From: an uncultured Lachnospiraceae bacterium
GTDB lineage: Bacteria; Bacillota; Clostridia; Lachnospirales; Lachnospiraceae
Length of the DNA stretch: 42,740 nucleotides
Reading direction: 5' to 3'
Assembly: GCA_949287925.1 (NCBI GenBank)
Contig: CASEIR010000068.1
Location: forward strand, 1 to 42,740
The position numbers were made by a program, and so were the translations under genes. Positions 32,767 to 41,138 of the stretch are shown here, one piece after another. The stretch's first letter is position 1, and each line of letters opens with the position of its first letter. A model generated the notes under the pieces. That model ran no database searches. It was not told the DNA's origin and saw only the letters and a list, made by a program, of their open reading frames with translations.

Positions 32767-34348
32767 ATTTATTTTTTACAGAACTTTAAATTCCCAGTCG
32801 GCTGTTTCCGTCACCGTAGCCAATCTGTGCGGCCTGCTGAAAAGCCGTGGGTATGATGCGGCTATGGCGCTGCTTGAGAAAAAAGATCCGGATATCGCTT
32901 CAAAAATCTGTGAAAATAGGGAGCGGCATCCCATTCTGATCTATAAAGTCAATTCCATGGATTACGAAAAAACTTTCCCGGTACTTTCCAGGCTGGCAAA
33001 GGAGAAGGCATTTGCCAGAATATATCTGATCGGACCTTTTGCCAGCTTAAATGGGGAGCGTATCATGATGCAATATCCCTGGGTGGATGGGGTGATCTTA
33101 GGCACCGGAGAGTATACAATCCTGGAATTGGCAAAGATATGGGAAAAGACAGAAGATTTTGAAGGAGATATCTTTGCGGAAGGCGGAATATGGCGTACAG
33201 CCGCCGGCGGATTTAAACGAAAAGAAATCATCCACCGACTTTCTCTGAAAGAATTGCCTTGCCCATCCAGGGATATCGACAGGATGCAGGAAGAGAAAAT
33301 TACTAATCTGGAGTTTTCCAGAGGATGTGAAAACCTGTGCCGGTACTGTCATATGCGCGCTTATCACGAGCAGTATGGTTTAGATCGGGAGTGCAGAACG
33401 GTGGATCAAGTCATGGAAGATATAGAATATCTGTATGCTATGGGAAAACGGTATTTCGTGTTCAACGACAGCGTTTTTTGGAATGATGACAGGGATACGC
33501 CCCGTCTGATGGAATGGTGTCGGCGCATGAAAGCTTCCAGAATGAAAATATCTTTTATGATCTATTTGTCATTGTATCATTTTCCACCCATGTTCCTGAT
33601 CAAACAGTTAAAGGAAGTGGGACTGATCCGGGTATTTATCGGTGTGGAAAGTTTTGACCCTGAAGTACTCAAAGTTCTCAAAGAATCCGCATATCCCTCT
33701 TTTAAACTGGAAACGATCCGGGAAAAACTGGGGGAACTGTATATCAGCTGTCATATCGGATATATCGTATTTTTTCCTTTTTCCACTTTGGAACAGGTGG
33801 AAAAGAGCATCGAGTATTTAAATTCCATGGAAAAGATGTTTCGGGTGGGCATTATGTTGGAACGGTTACGGTTGATCCCCCATACTCCCATGGAAGTGTA
33901 TATGGAAAGAAGCGAAGATATGCTGGATGGGGCATATGCTTATAAGATGGTCGATGAACGGGCAGAGAAGCTTCAGACTCAGTGGATGGACATTTTTGAA
34001 GTTCAGCTGCGCGCTTCTTATATCAAAATGGAGCTTTTATGCACAGCCGGCGATCTGGCGCTGTCAATCCTGATGCGGGACAGGGATCAGATTCCGGAAG
34101 ATGTGCGGACTGTTTTAGATCAGCATAGGAAAAACATAAAAACTTATAATCGGCGGATCTATCGTTTTGTCCGGGAATCTATCGGACATGCACGTCAAGG
34201 GAGGCCGATCTGCCTGACGGAAATTTTTGAAAATGACTATTGGAATTCCATGGAAAGTTTGCAAAACAGCTGGCAAAAGCTTTACAGGATCATGTCCGCG
34301 TATACAGAGTTTGATCTGGAAAAAATGATCCCTACAGGAGATGCGTAA
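32759..34348 (+). CDS. B12-binding-type radical SAM enzyme
   Basis: This 529-residue enzyme has an N-terminal cobalamin-binding-like domain (about 1-165; 'LLKSRGYDAAMAL', 'IYLIGPFASLNGERIMMQYPWVDGVILGTGEYTILELAK') and a radical SAM barrel with the [4Fe-4S] motif C190-x3-C194-x2-C197 ('SRGCENLCRYCH'). Further radical SAM blocks are 'KRYFVFNDSVFWND' and 'IRVFIGVESFDPEVLKVL'. The usual DxHxxG base-off B12 motif is not seen, so cobalamin use is uncertain. Relatives do C-methylations and rearrangements on sugars, lipids and peptides. The C-terminal 150 residues are helical. It overlaps the upstream GT2 gene by eight bases and the next radical SAM gene starts one base after it. Confidence 0.87.
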   Translation: MFKFIFYRTLNSQSAVSVTVANLCGLLKSRGYDAAMALLEKKDPDIASKICENRERHPILIYKVNSMDYEKTFPVLSRLAKEKAFARIYLIGPFASLNGERIMMQYPWVDGVILGTGEYTILELAKIWEKTEDFEGDIFAEGGIWRTAAGGFKRKEIIHRLSLKELPCPSRDIDRMQEEKITNLEFSRGCENLCRYCHMRAYHEQYGLDRECRTVDQVMEDIEYLYAMGKRYFVFNDSVFWNDDRDTPRLMEWCRRMKASRMKISFMIYLSLYHFPPMFLIKQLKEVGLIRVFIGVESFDPEVLKVLKESAYPSFKLETIREKLGELYISCHIGYIVFFPFSTLEQVEKSIEYLNSMEKMFRVGIMLERLRLIPHTPMEVYMERSEDMLDGAYAYKMVDERAEKLQTQWMDIFEVQLRASYIKMELLCTAGDLALSILMRDRDQIPEDVRTVLDQHRKNIKTYNRRIYRFVRESIGHARQGRPICLTEIFENDYWNSMESLQNSWQKLYRIMSAYTEFDLEKMIPTGDA

Positions 34349-34349
34349 G

Positions 34350-35234
34350 ATGTTAAAAAGACCTGTGGCATATGAAATACAGACGACAAATCGATGCAAT
34401 GGCGGTTGTCTGGTCTGCCCCCATAGAAATATAGAGCAGAAGTATCAGTCCATGGATCGTCTGCTTTTTAAAAAGATCGTGGATGAGATTGCCGTCAGCA
34501 AGGAACCGGTCAGGATCGTGTTATATTTAAACGGAGAACCTTTTTTGGACGAATATTTCCCGTGGCGGCTCCAATATACTCGGGAGACATGTCCTCATGC
34601 CCTCATAGAAGTATCTACAAATCTTTCGTTTCTGAGCGAAGATATCCTGGAGGCTATAAAACAATGGGATATCGATGATTTTAGGATCAGCTGTTTCGGA
34701 TTATCCAAAGAAACCTATGAACAGATCATGCAAGGGCTAAAGTATGAAACCTTTCAAACGAATTTGGAGAAATTGTTGGTATTCCGCAAACGTTACGCTC
34801 AACTCAGAAATGTATCGTTGACTGTGCTGGATTTACCGGAATTACAGGCGGGAGAGAGGGAACTGGCTAGACGGTTTTGTCAGGAAAATCATATGACTTT
34901 AAATTTTTGGGGTTATCTGGATCGGGCAGGCAATGTGAAATATCATTCGAACCATGTGAGCGTTACCGCAGAAGAAGAGGAAAAGAAGGTGTATACCTGC
35001 GCTCAGAACAGACATATGGAACGGATGCACATCCTGGTTGACGGGACGGTCATACTGTGCTGTCAAGATTGGCGGCGGGAAAATGTGTTGGGATCAGTGG
35101 AAACGGACTCTTTACATGATATATGGGCGGGCAAGTCCTATGAAAAGGTCCGGCGGCAGATCGATCAACCGGGCTATCCCTATCCTGAACTTTGCAAAAA
35201 ATGTAAAATCTTATTGGAGGGGAAAAGACAGTGA
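34350..35234 (+). CDS. Radical SAM enzyme with SPASM-type C terminus
   Basis: This 294-residue enzyme has the radical SAM motif C16-x3-C20-x2-C23 ('TTNRCNGGCLVCPH') and a C-terminal cysteine cluster ('YTCAQNRHMERMHILVDGTVILCCQDW', then 'LCKKCK') typical of SPASM or twitch domains that bind extra Fe-S clusters. Family members modify RiPP peptides or oxidise aminocyclitols and sugars (BtrN type). No precursor peptide is evident nearby, so a sugar substrate is more likely. ATG 34350 follows AGGAG by nine bases and is preferred over ATG 34341. Its stop overlaps the GTG start of the next gene. Confidence 0.87.
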   Translation: MLKRPVAYEIQTTNRCNGGCLVCPHRNIEQKYQSMDRLLFKKIVDEIAVSKEPVRIVLYLNGEPFLDEYFPWRLQYTRETCPHALIEVSTNLSFLSEDILEAIKQWDIDDFRISCFGLSKETYEQIMQGLKYETFQTNLEKLLVFRKRYAQLRNVSLTVLDLPELQAGERELARRFCQENHMTLNFWGYLDRAGNVKYHSNHVSVTAEEEEKKVYTCAQNRHMERMHILVDGTVILCCQDWRRENVLGSVETDSLHDIWAGKSYEKVRRQIDQPGYPYPELCKKCKILLEGKRQ

Positions 35235-35923
35235 TCCTTTCGTTTGACGGGAATACTTATTTGGGAAAGACCAGTGTGATACATGCTTTAAAAAAGCGTT
35301 TTCCGGAGAGTGTGGTCCGGGAAGAATACGATACGGATCCGGGCTTTCTGGAGGGACGGACCCATCTGGAAAAGCAGAAATACTATTTTGATCTGGAAAG
35401 GAAAAGACAAGTAGAAGAGGGAGAGAAAAGGCTTGTTTTACTGGATCGGTCTTATCTGTCCATACTGGCTCATTCCTATGCTGTCAGCCGGATCGAAAGG
35501 AAAAACCGGCTGGGAGAAACGGTGGGGCTTTTGAAGCTGCAAAGAGGGAAAGGATGGATCATCCGGCAGCAGGCAGCGGTATTTTTCATCCAGCCGACAG
35601 GGGATGGCGTTTACAGCGATATTGACCAAAAGGGCGGAGAGGCGATTCTTTATAACAGACAGTATCGAAGCTATATTGATGATTTTTACCTGGAAATCCT
35701 CCGTATGCTTTCCAAAGAGGCCATATCCGATCAGCGGTGTTTAAACAGGATATATTTGTGGAAAGAAAGTCGCGACCGGTCATTGGAAAGACTGATCAGA
35801 TGGATGGAAAGATACAGATATTCTGAAAAGATATCGGATGCCTGTGAAGGAGAAGATCTGTTTCCTGTTTTTTTGTCTGCTGTGGAAAAGATTTTATATA
35901 AAGTGGGTAAACAATATGATTAA
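35231..35923 (+). CDS. Thymidylate-kinase-like P-loop protein
   Basis: This 230-residue protein has a Walker A motif near the start ('SFDGNTYLGKTSVIHAL') and 'LVLLDRSYLSILAHSY', matching the DR(x)2S block of thymidylate-kinase-like NTPases. 'RKRQVEEGEKR' precedes it. It may phosphorylate a nucleotide, sugar or the product of this cluster; it lacks the length and features of a housekeeping Tmk. GTG is the start codon, with GGAGGGG eight bases upstream, and it overlaps the previous stop (GTGA), which implies coupled translation. Confidence 0.75.
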   Translation: MILSFDGNTYLGKTSVIHALKKRFPESVVREEYDTDPGFLEGRTHLEKQKYYFDLERKRQVEEGEKRLVLLDRSYLSILAHSYAVSRIERKNRLGETVGLLKLQRGKGWIIRQQAAVFFIQPTGDGVYSDIDQKGGEAILYNRQYRSYIDDFYLEILRMLSKEAISDQRCLNRIYLWKESRDRSLERLIRWMERYRYSEKISDACEGEDLFPVFLSAVEKILYKVGKQYD

Positions 35924-37268
35924 TAAATTACTGCCGTATTACGGTGTGATCATGAAAAAGACGGATGTTCATTCTTATCCTGCATACCGGCTTAGTGACG
36001 GCTTTTCTTTTGTGCCCTATACACCCGGTCGGGAATACGAGTGGTGTCAGATTCAGACAAGGGCCGGTATGACAGAAAATGTCCGAAAAGCAAGAGAAAT
36101 ATTTGAACAAAAGTTTAAGCCTTATACGGAATTATTGACAGAACACTGTATATTTATCGTAGATGACGCAGATCGCGCTGTGGCATCGGCTGCCCTTTGG
36201 CCTGGGAAACATTTTGGGACAGAACATTGGCGGATACATTGGGTGGCGGTGGATCCGGATTATCAGGGGATGGGCATGGGCAAAGCCCTGATGACCTGCC
36301 TGATGGATATCTTTAACTCGGAAGATCATGGAAAATGGCTTTATGTGACAAGCCAGTCCTGGAATTACTGCGCTATCAATATTTACTATCATTTTGGTTT
36401 CCGACCTTATCTTGGAGTGCAGCCGGTGAACTGGTACAGTGAAGATTTTGACCGCTGCAATCAGAAAGGATGGGCATTGATCGACCAGTGGATACATACC
36501 TATGATCATGAAAGTCCGGACATGCTTTGTCTGGGAGAGTGGCGGATCCATGTATCCGGAGACAGATCAGTGATGACGGAACTGAAAAAAATCTTTCCGA
36601 TGACGGAAAAGGATGAGAAAAGATCAGATGGTAAACTGGCGTTTTATTCTGATCAGGATCAGAAAATAACTTATGACGGGAAAGAAATGGACGTTTTTTT
36701 GCATGAAGAAAATCTCCATGACAGGCATATACTTCGGGATATCGGATGGTTTTACTATCATGTTAAAGCGGCTCAAAACGGAAGGATACTGGTCGGAAAG
36801 GACTGCTGTGAAATTGAAGACGGGACAGACGGCGGTATCTGGCTGATATTTTTGCGAAAAGGAAAATACAGGGAATATGATCCGTGTGTGGGCACAGAAG
36901 GGTTGGAACAGTTCTGGGAGATCTTTTTTCAAAACGGCAACTATTATATCCGGGATATCCAGTTTCGTGTATGCCATCGGATCGAGTCGATAAAGTGGCA
37001 TGTATTGAGACGGCAGAAAACACGGAAAACCCCTGTCAGCTGGCAGTCTTTTCAAAACCGGATGCTATCCATGGCCGAACAGGTTATCGCAGCACAGATG
37101 CCTTTGATGGACGGAGGAGAGCTGATATGCCATTTCCCGTATGTGGACAATGAAAATATGGCGAAAAAGAGAAACCGGTTGCTGGAAGGTTTGTTCGAAC
37201 ATATGAAGCCTGAGGAGCTGACAGGAGAGTTGTATCGGGGAGAAGAGGATGCAGAAGATTGTTTTTGA
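35916..37268 (+). CDS. GNAT acetyltransferase fused to an unknown domain
   Basis: This protein of about 450 residues begins with a GNAT domain (about 20-170): 'HIFIVDDADRAVASAALWPG'-like core strands, 'RIHWVAVDPDYQGMGMGKALM' with acetyl-CoA loop QGMGMGKA (117-124), and 'SWNYCAINIYYHFGFRPY'. The remaining 280 residues match nothing I know; they carry 'GWFYYHVKAAQNGRILVGKDCCEIEDG' and 'GGIWLIFLRKGK', which look faintly like the HPr-kinase-like fold of the next gene but without a P-loop. GNAT plus the DegT gene suggests N-acylation of an amino sugar. ATG 35916 overlaps the previous gene; ATG 35952 is another possible start. Confidence 0.75.
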   Translation: MINKLLPYYGVIMKKTDVHSYPAYRLSDGFSFVPYTPGREYEWCQIQTRAGMTENVRKAREIFEQKFKPYTELLTEHCIFIVDDADRAVASAALWPGKHFGTEHWRIHWVAVDPDYQGMGMGKALMTCLMDIFNSEDHGKWLYVTSQSWNYCAINIYYHFGFRPYLGVQPVNWYSEDFDRCNQKGWALIDQWIHTYDHESPDMLCLGEWRIHVSGDRSVMTELKKIFPMTEKDEKRSDGKLAFYSDQDQKITYDGKEMDVFLHEENLHDRHILRDIGWFYYHVKAAQNGRILVGKDCCEIEDGTDGGIWLIFLRKGKYREYDPCVGTEGLEQFWEIFFQNGNYYIRDIQFRVCHRIESIKWHVLRRQKTRKTPVSWQSFQNRMLSMAEQVIAAQMPLMDGGELICHFPYVDNENMAKKRNRLLEGLFEHMKPEELTGELYRGEEDAEDCF

Positions 37269-38211
37269 ATGGAACGGTTTTTGCTGTGTATGCCACTGTG
37301 ACGTACATTCTGAGAAAGTACGGGACATGCTCAGACAGCCAATAGAACTGTTAGGGAAGGGATTTGCAGTACCCCAAAAAGAAATCCCCAATGGGGGGAT
37401 CGTATGTGTCCGTGATCTGATGATAAAAGAAGAGAAAGGAGCGGCTCTTTCGATGGACTGGAGGACCATCGTTTTAAGGGCATCGGAAAAGAATCTGCTA
37501 AAGACAGAGATGATCGCCTGCCTGCTTTTACAAATCTTTCTTGTGGAAGGGTTGAAACAAGGTATTTTAGCTTTCCATGGTTCGGCGGTACACGTAGATG
37601 ATAAAAATATAGTTCTGTTGGGGGAATCAGGAGCAGGAAAAACAACCGTTGCTTTTGCGTTATGCGAGGATAAAGGCGGGAAACTAATCAGCAATGATTT
37701 TATAGCATTAAGATGGCAAGACCCACGATTGAAAATAGTGTGGGATGATGGGACATCCAAAATGTCATTACGAAAAGACGTGTTTTCTTCTTATTCAGAG
37801 AAGAAGCATTCTAAAGACAGGTTTTTGGGCAGTGAAAATAGAAATTACTATGATCTGAAACAGTTAAATATCCAGACATACGAATCTAAAGATTTTATTG
37901 ATGAGATTTGGTGGATCGAATTGTCGGAGACTGGCGAAAACCATACTCGGATGCCGGATTTTCGGGAAAATATGCAAAGACTGTATTTAAACGCAATGGG
38001 TCTGATCACAGGCATTCATCTGAAACTATATGATCATCAGGGAAACTGGGTCGCCAATTGTCCTTATCCGCTTGAGCCGGAAGAGTTAAAAAGGGTTGAC
38101 GATCATCTGACAAGGGTAATACATAAGTTTGGATGCAAAGAGCTGAGAGGAGATCTGCCGTTTGTCTTGACAGCCCTTTGCCCGGAAAAAGGAAAGGAGA
38201 CAGCAGGATGA
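37249..38211 (+). CDS. HPr-kinase-like P-loop protein
   Basis: This 320-residue protein has in its middle 'GILAFHGSAVHVDDKNIVLLGESGAGKTTVAFALCEDKGGKLISNDFIAL'-type sequence, with Walker A GESGAGKT at 125-132 and D150 in 'SND'. This is the HPr kinase/phosphorylase C-terminal fold. The real HPrK N-terminal domain and signature are missing, so it is not the carbon-catabolite kinase. Relatives sit in RiPP and glycan clusters, where some phosphorylate a serine of the product. The C-terminal 130 residues are unrecognised. GGGGAGAAGAGG precedes the ATG, which overlaps the upstream gene by 20 bases; its stop overlaps the aminotransferase start (ATGA). Confidence 0.8.
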   Translation: MQKIVFEWNGFCCVCHCDVHSEKVRDMLRQPIELLGKGFAVPQKEIPNGGIVCVRDLMIKEEKGAALSMDWRTIVLRASEKNLLKTEMIACLLLQIFLVEGLKQGILAFHGSAVHVDDKNIVLLGESGAGKTTVAFALCEDKGGKLISNDFIALRWQDPRLKIVWDDGTSKMSLRKDVFSSYSEKKHSKDRFLGSENRNYYDLKQLNIQTYESKDFIDEIWWIELSETGENHTRMPDFRENMQRLYLNAMGLITGIHLKLYDHQGNWVANCPYPLEPEELKRVDDHLTRVIHKFGCKELRGDLPFVLTALCPEKGKETAG

Positions 38212-39335
38212 TCCCATTAAACAGACCGACTCGGACCGGGAAAGAGATCGATTATATCCGTCAGGCTATTGAGAGCGGCAGCTTGCAGGGAGGCGGGCGT
38301 TTTACTCAAAAATGCATGGAATGGATGGAAAAGAAATTTTCAGCTTCTAAGGTGCTGCTCACCTCCAGCGGGACGGCAGCCCTGGATATGGCAGCGTATT
38401 TATGTTCTATACAGCCTGGGGATGAGGTGATTTTGCCAAGTTTTACATTTTCAAGCACAGCAGTAGCGTTTGCGCGTGTGGGAGCGAAACTGGTCTTTGT
38501 GGATATCTGTCCGGAAACGATGAACTGCGATGCAGATGCGATTGAAAAGGCGCTGACGGTGAAAACAAAAGTCATTGTTGTCATGCACTATGCCGGCGTG
38601 GCCTGTGATATGGAGAAAGTAATGTGTCTTGCAAAAGACAGAGGTATCCTGATCGTGGAAGATGCGGCTCATGGATTTATGAGTACCTATAAAGGCAGAT
38701 ATCTGGGAACGATCGGCCACTTCGGCTGCTATTCTTTTCATGATACAAAAAATTACACAATGGGAGAAGGCGGAGCCCTTGTTATCAATGACCGGAATTT
38801 TATTGAACGAGCGGAGATCCTTTGGGAAAAGGGAACAAATCGTTCCAAGTTTATCCGGGGAATGGTGGATAAATATACATGGGTTGATATGGGAGACAGT
38901 TATCTGCCATCGGAGCTAAATGCGGCCTTCTTAATACCCCAGTTGGAAAAAGCGGATCTGATTTTTAGAGATCGTCTGGAAAGCTGGGATCGGTATTTTG
39001 ATCGATTAAAGGAGCTGATGCTGCGCGGAGACATACAGTTGCCCTCTATTCCGGAAGATTGCGGGCATAATGCGCACATTTTTTATATCAAAACAGGAAC
39101 TTGCGAACATAGGGATCGATTGATGGACTTCCTGAAGGCCAAGGGTATCTGCACGGCCTTTCATTACCTGCCTCTTCACAAATCACCGGCGGGATTGAAA
39201 TATGGCCGTTTTGCCGGAGAAGATCATTTTACATCTTTTGAAAGTGAAAGGTTGCTCCGGCTTCCGATCTATTATGGGATGGAGAGTAAAACTATCGACT
39301 ATATCGTAAAGGCCATTTTTCAATTTTACGGATAG
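38208..39335 (+). CDS. DegT/WecE-type sugar aminotransferase
   Basis: This 375-residue PLP enzyme has the WecE/RffA-like active site 'CYSFHDTKNYTMGEGGALVIND' with lysine K181 and the cofactor aspartate D152 in 'IVEDAAHG'. WecE transfers an amino group from glutamate to a nucleotide 4-keto-6-deoxyhexose, giving dTDP-4-amino-4,6-dideoxygalactose. The motif match makes a 4-amino-4,6-dideoxysugar plausible here, but no rmlA/rmlB-type gene is in the window. The ATG at 38208 overlaps the previous stop (ATGA) and has AAAGGAG upstream. It is the last gene of the cluster. Confidence 0.9.
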   Translation: MIPLNRPTRTGKEIDYIRQAIESGSLQGGGRFTQKCMEWMEKKFSASKVLLTSSGTAALDMAAYLCSIQPGDEVILPSFTFSSTAVAFARVGAKLVFVDICPETMNCDADAIEKALTVKTKVIVVMHYAGVACDMEKVMCLAKDRGILIVEDAAHGFMSTYKGRYLGTIGHFGCYSFHDTKNYTMGEGGALVINDRNFIERAEILWEKGTNRSKFIRGMVDKYTWVDMGDSYLPSELNAAFLIPQLEKADLIFRDRLESWDRYFDRLKELMLRGDIQLPSIPEDCGHNAHIFYIKTGTCEHRDRLMDFLKAKGICTAFHYLPLHKSPAGLKYGRFAGEDHFTSFESERLLRLPIYYGMESKTIDYIVKAIFQFYG

Positions 39336-39347
39336 ATAAACAGTTGA

Positions 39348-39375
39348 TAGACAAAGCGATTACTCTTGCTAGAAT
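39348..39375 (+). promoter_or_regulatory. Promoter of the Nudix gene
   Basis: TAGACA (39348-39353), 16 bases, TAGAAT (39370-39375) with an extended TG at 39367-39368. It directly precedes the tandem repeat at 39375-39390. Confidence 0.5.
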
Positions 39376-39390
39376 AGTACCATAGTACCA
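39375..39390 (+). repeat. Tandem TAGTACCA repeat
   Basis: TAGTACCA occurs twice in a row, starting at the last base of the proposed -10, so it would span the transcription start. It could be a regulator site or a small duplication. Confidence 0.5.
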
Positions 39391-39438
39391 AAGATAAATA
39401 TAAAAAAATACCGTAAATAAAGCAGGGAGGATATGAAG

Positions 39439-39891
39439 ATGCTGGAAGTACAATTTTATGATACTGTGGACGATGCGTTATTAAAATTTGCGGTTATTAT
39501 TTCACAGAGTCATGGTAAATGGGTGTTTTGCAAGCACAAGGAACGGGATACATATGAAGTACCGGGAGGCCATCGTGAACCAGGTGAAGATATTATAGAA
39601 ACTGCGAAGCGTGAACTCCAGGAAGAAACAGGCGCTGTCCGGTTTGAACTTAAGCCAGTATGTGTTTATTCGGTGACTGGAAAGAATCGTGTCAATGAGA
39701 GCGGCGAGGAAACATTTGGATTATTGTGCTTTGCGGAAATAATGGAGTTTTCGGATCAGTTGGACAGTGAGATGGAAAAGATAGTACTCATGGATAAACT
39801 GCCTGAAAACTGGACATATCCATTGATACAGCCCCGATTGATAGAAAGATATCTTCAAATAGAAAATCCATCTTGCTCTGCCAATAGCTGA
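39439..39891 (+). CDS. Nudix hydrolase
   Basis: This 150-residue hydrolase has the complete Nudix box at about 44-66 ('GGHREPGEDIIETAKRELQEETGA', fitting Gx5Ex7REUxEExGU), which cleaves nucleoside diphosphates linked to another group, such as oxidised nucleotides or nucleotide sugars. AGGGAGG lies eight bases before the ATG at 39439; an ATG at 39433 is too near this site. It has its own promoter, so it may not belong to the glycan cluster. The substrate is unknown. Confidence 0.88.
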   Translation: MLEVQFYDTVDDALLKFAVIISQSHGKWVFCKHKERDTYEVPGGHREPGEDIIETAKRELQEETGAVRFELKPVCVYSVTGKNRVNESGEETFGLLCFAEIMEFSDQLDSEMEKIVLMDKLPENWTYPLIQPRLIERYLQIENPSCSANS

Positions 39892-39949
39892 TTTGCGCAA
39901 TTTGTGAATACCCGTTAATTTTTTTGCATTTTCATTAACAGCCCTTCAG

Positions 39950-39978
39950 TTGTGGAAGCATCATATGTCTGATATGAT
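39950..39978 (+). promoter_or_regulatory. Promoter of the XRE-type regulator gene
   Basis: TTGTGG (39950-39955), 17 bases, TATGAT (39973-39978), with an extended TG one base before the -10. Confidence 0.6.
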
Positions 39979-40023
39979 TGAATCAGCAAAGACCGAGGCG
40001 GATCAATGGAAGAGGGTGCGGAT

Positions 40024-41061
40024 ATGACCATAGGGAAAGTGATAAGAAAATACCGGAAGCTCAGGAATATGACACAGGAAGAGATGGCAGGACGGCTTGG
40101 GGTGACAGCGCCGGCGGTGAATAAATGGGAGAATGAAGTTTCCTACCCGGATATCATGATGCTGGCTCCGATCGCCCGGCTGCTGGGAATTTCTCTGGAT
40201 ACATTGCTGTCTTTTCGCGAGGAGTTGACGACAGAAGAGATCACCGGGCTTGTGAATGAAGCAAACCGAAGATTAAAAGAAGAACCCTATGGGGAAGCCC
40301 TTCGGTGGGCAAAGGAAAAGCTGGAGCAGTATCCCAACTGCGAGCCGTTGATCCTGAACGTTGCAGCGATTTTTGATGCCTGGCGCACAATGGAGGATAT
40401 CCCAGATGGGGATCAATATGACGGATATTTCTGCTCTTTGTATTGCCGGGTACTGGACAGCGCCGATGAAGCGCTCCGGGTCAAAGCCGCCGATATGCTG
40501 GTCAGCTTTTATATGCGGAAAAAACAGTATGATAAGGCAGAAAAATATCTGGATTACTTTTCCATACAAAATCCGGAAAAGAAGAGAAAGCAGGCTCAGA
40601 TTTATGCCGAAACAGGGCGGGTAAAGGAAGCGTATAAAGCCTACGAAGAACTGGTATTTACGGATTATCAGAGAACCAGTATGGAACTGCAGGGTATATA
40701 TATGCTCGCCATACAGGAAAATGACAGAAAAAAGGCCCATATGATCGCGGACAAGCAGAAGGAATTGGCAAAATGTTTTGAAATGGGAAAATACTATGAG
40801 ATTTCAAGCGGACTTGATTTGGCCACGTTGGAAAAGGATGGGGATTTGGTGGTGGCGCTGGCGGAAGAAATGCTTTCCTGTGTGGCTCAGATCGGAGCTT
40901 TCAGAAAATCCCCCCTCTACGAACATATGGATTTTAAGGAAGTGAGCGGGGAATTTGTCGGAGAACTAAAAGAAAATCTGCTGAAATGCTTCCGGGATGA
41001 AGAAAGCTATGGTTTCCTGAAAGATGACGAGAGATGGCAGCGTCTGATAAATCCGCTGTAA
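40024..41061 (+). CDS. XRE family regulator with helical repeat domain
   Basis: This 345-residue protein has an N-terminal helix-turn-helix of the Cro/CI (XRE) type ('IGKVIRKYRKLRNMTQEEMAGRLGVTAPAVNKWENEVSYPDIMMLAPIARLLGISLDTLL', residues about 2-60). A long all-helical C terminus with TPR-like pairs follows ('KAEKYLDYFSIQNPEKKRKQAQIYAETGRVKEAYKAYEEL'). Such proteins can sense peptides or proteins and are common in clostridia. The start at 40024 has AGAGGG upstream; ATG 40006 is also possible. No target operator is obvious nearby. Confidence 0.85.
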   Translation: MTIGKVIRKYRKLRNMTQEEMAGRLGVTAPAVNKWENEVSYPDIMMLAPIARLLGISLDTLLSFREELTTEEITGLVNEANRRLKEEPYGEALRWAKEKLEQYPNCEPLILNVAAIFDAWRTMEDIPDGDQYDGYFCSLYCRVLDSADEALRVKAADMLVSFYMRKKQYDKAEKYLDYFSIQNPEKKRKQAQIYAETGRVKEAYKAYEELVFTDYQRTSMELQGIYMLAIQENDRKKAHMIADKQKELAKCFEMGKYYEISSGLDLATLEKDGDLVVALAEEMLSCVAQIGAFRKSPLYEHMDFKEVSGEFVGELKENLLKCFRDEESYGFLKDDERWQRLINPL

Positions 41062-41138
41062 ACTTGATCTGGCAGTCGGCTTTTACGTATAATACTCACC
41101 TTGCGATAGCCCTGAGGCCAGATGTATTGGATTGGGAT

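Noticed and set aside
28114-39381. GGTACTAT near 28114 and ATAGTACC near 39374 as ends of a mobile element
   Set aside because: An 8-base inverse match over 11 kb is expected by chance, and no transposase or integrase lies between them.
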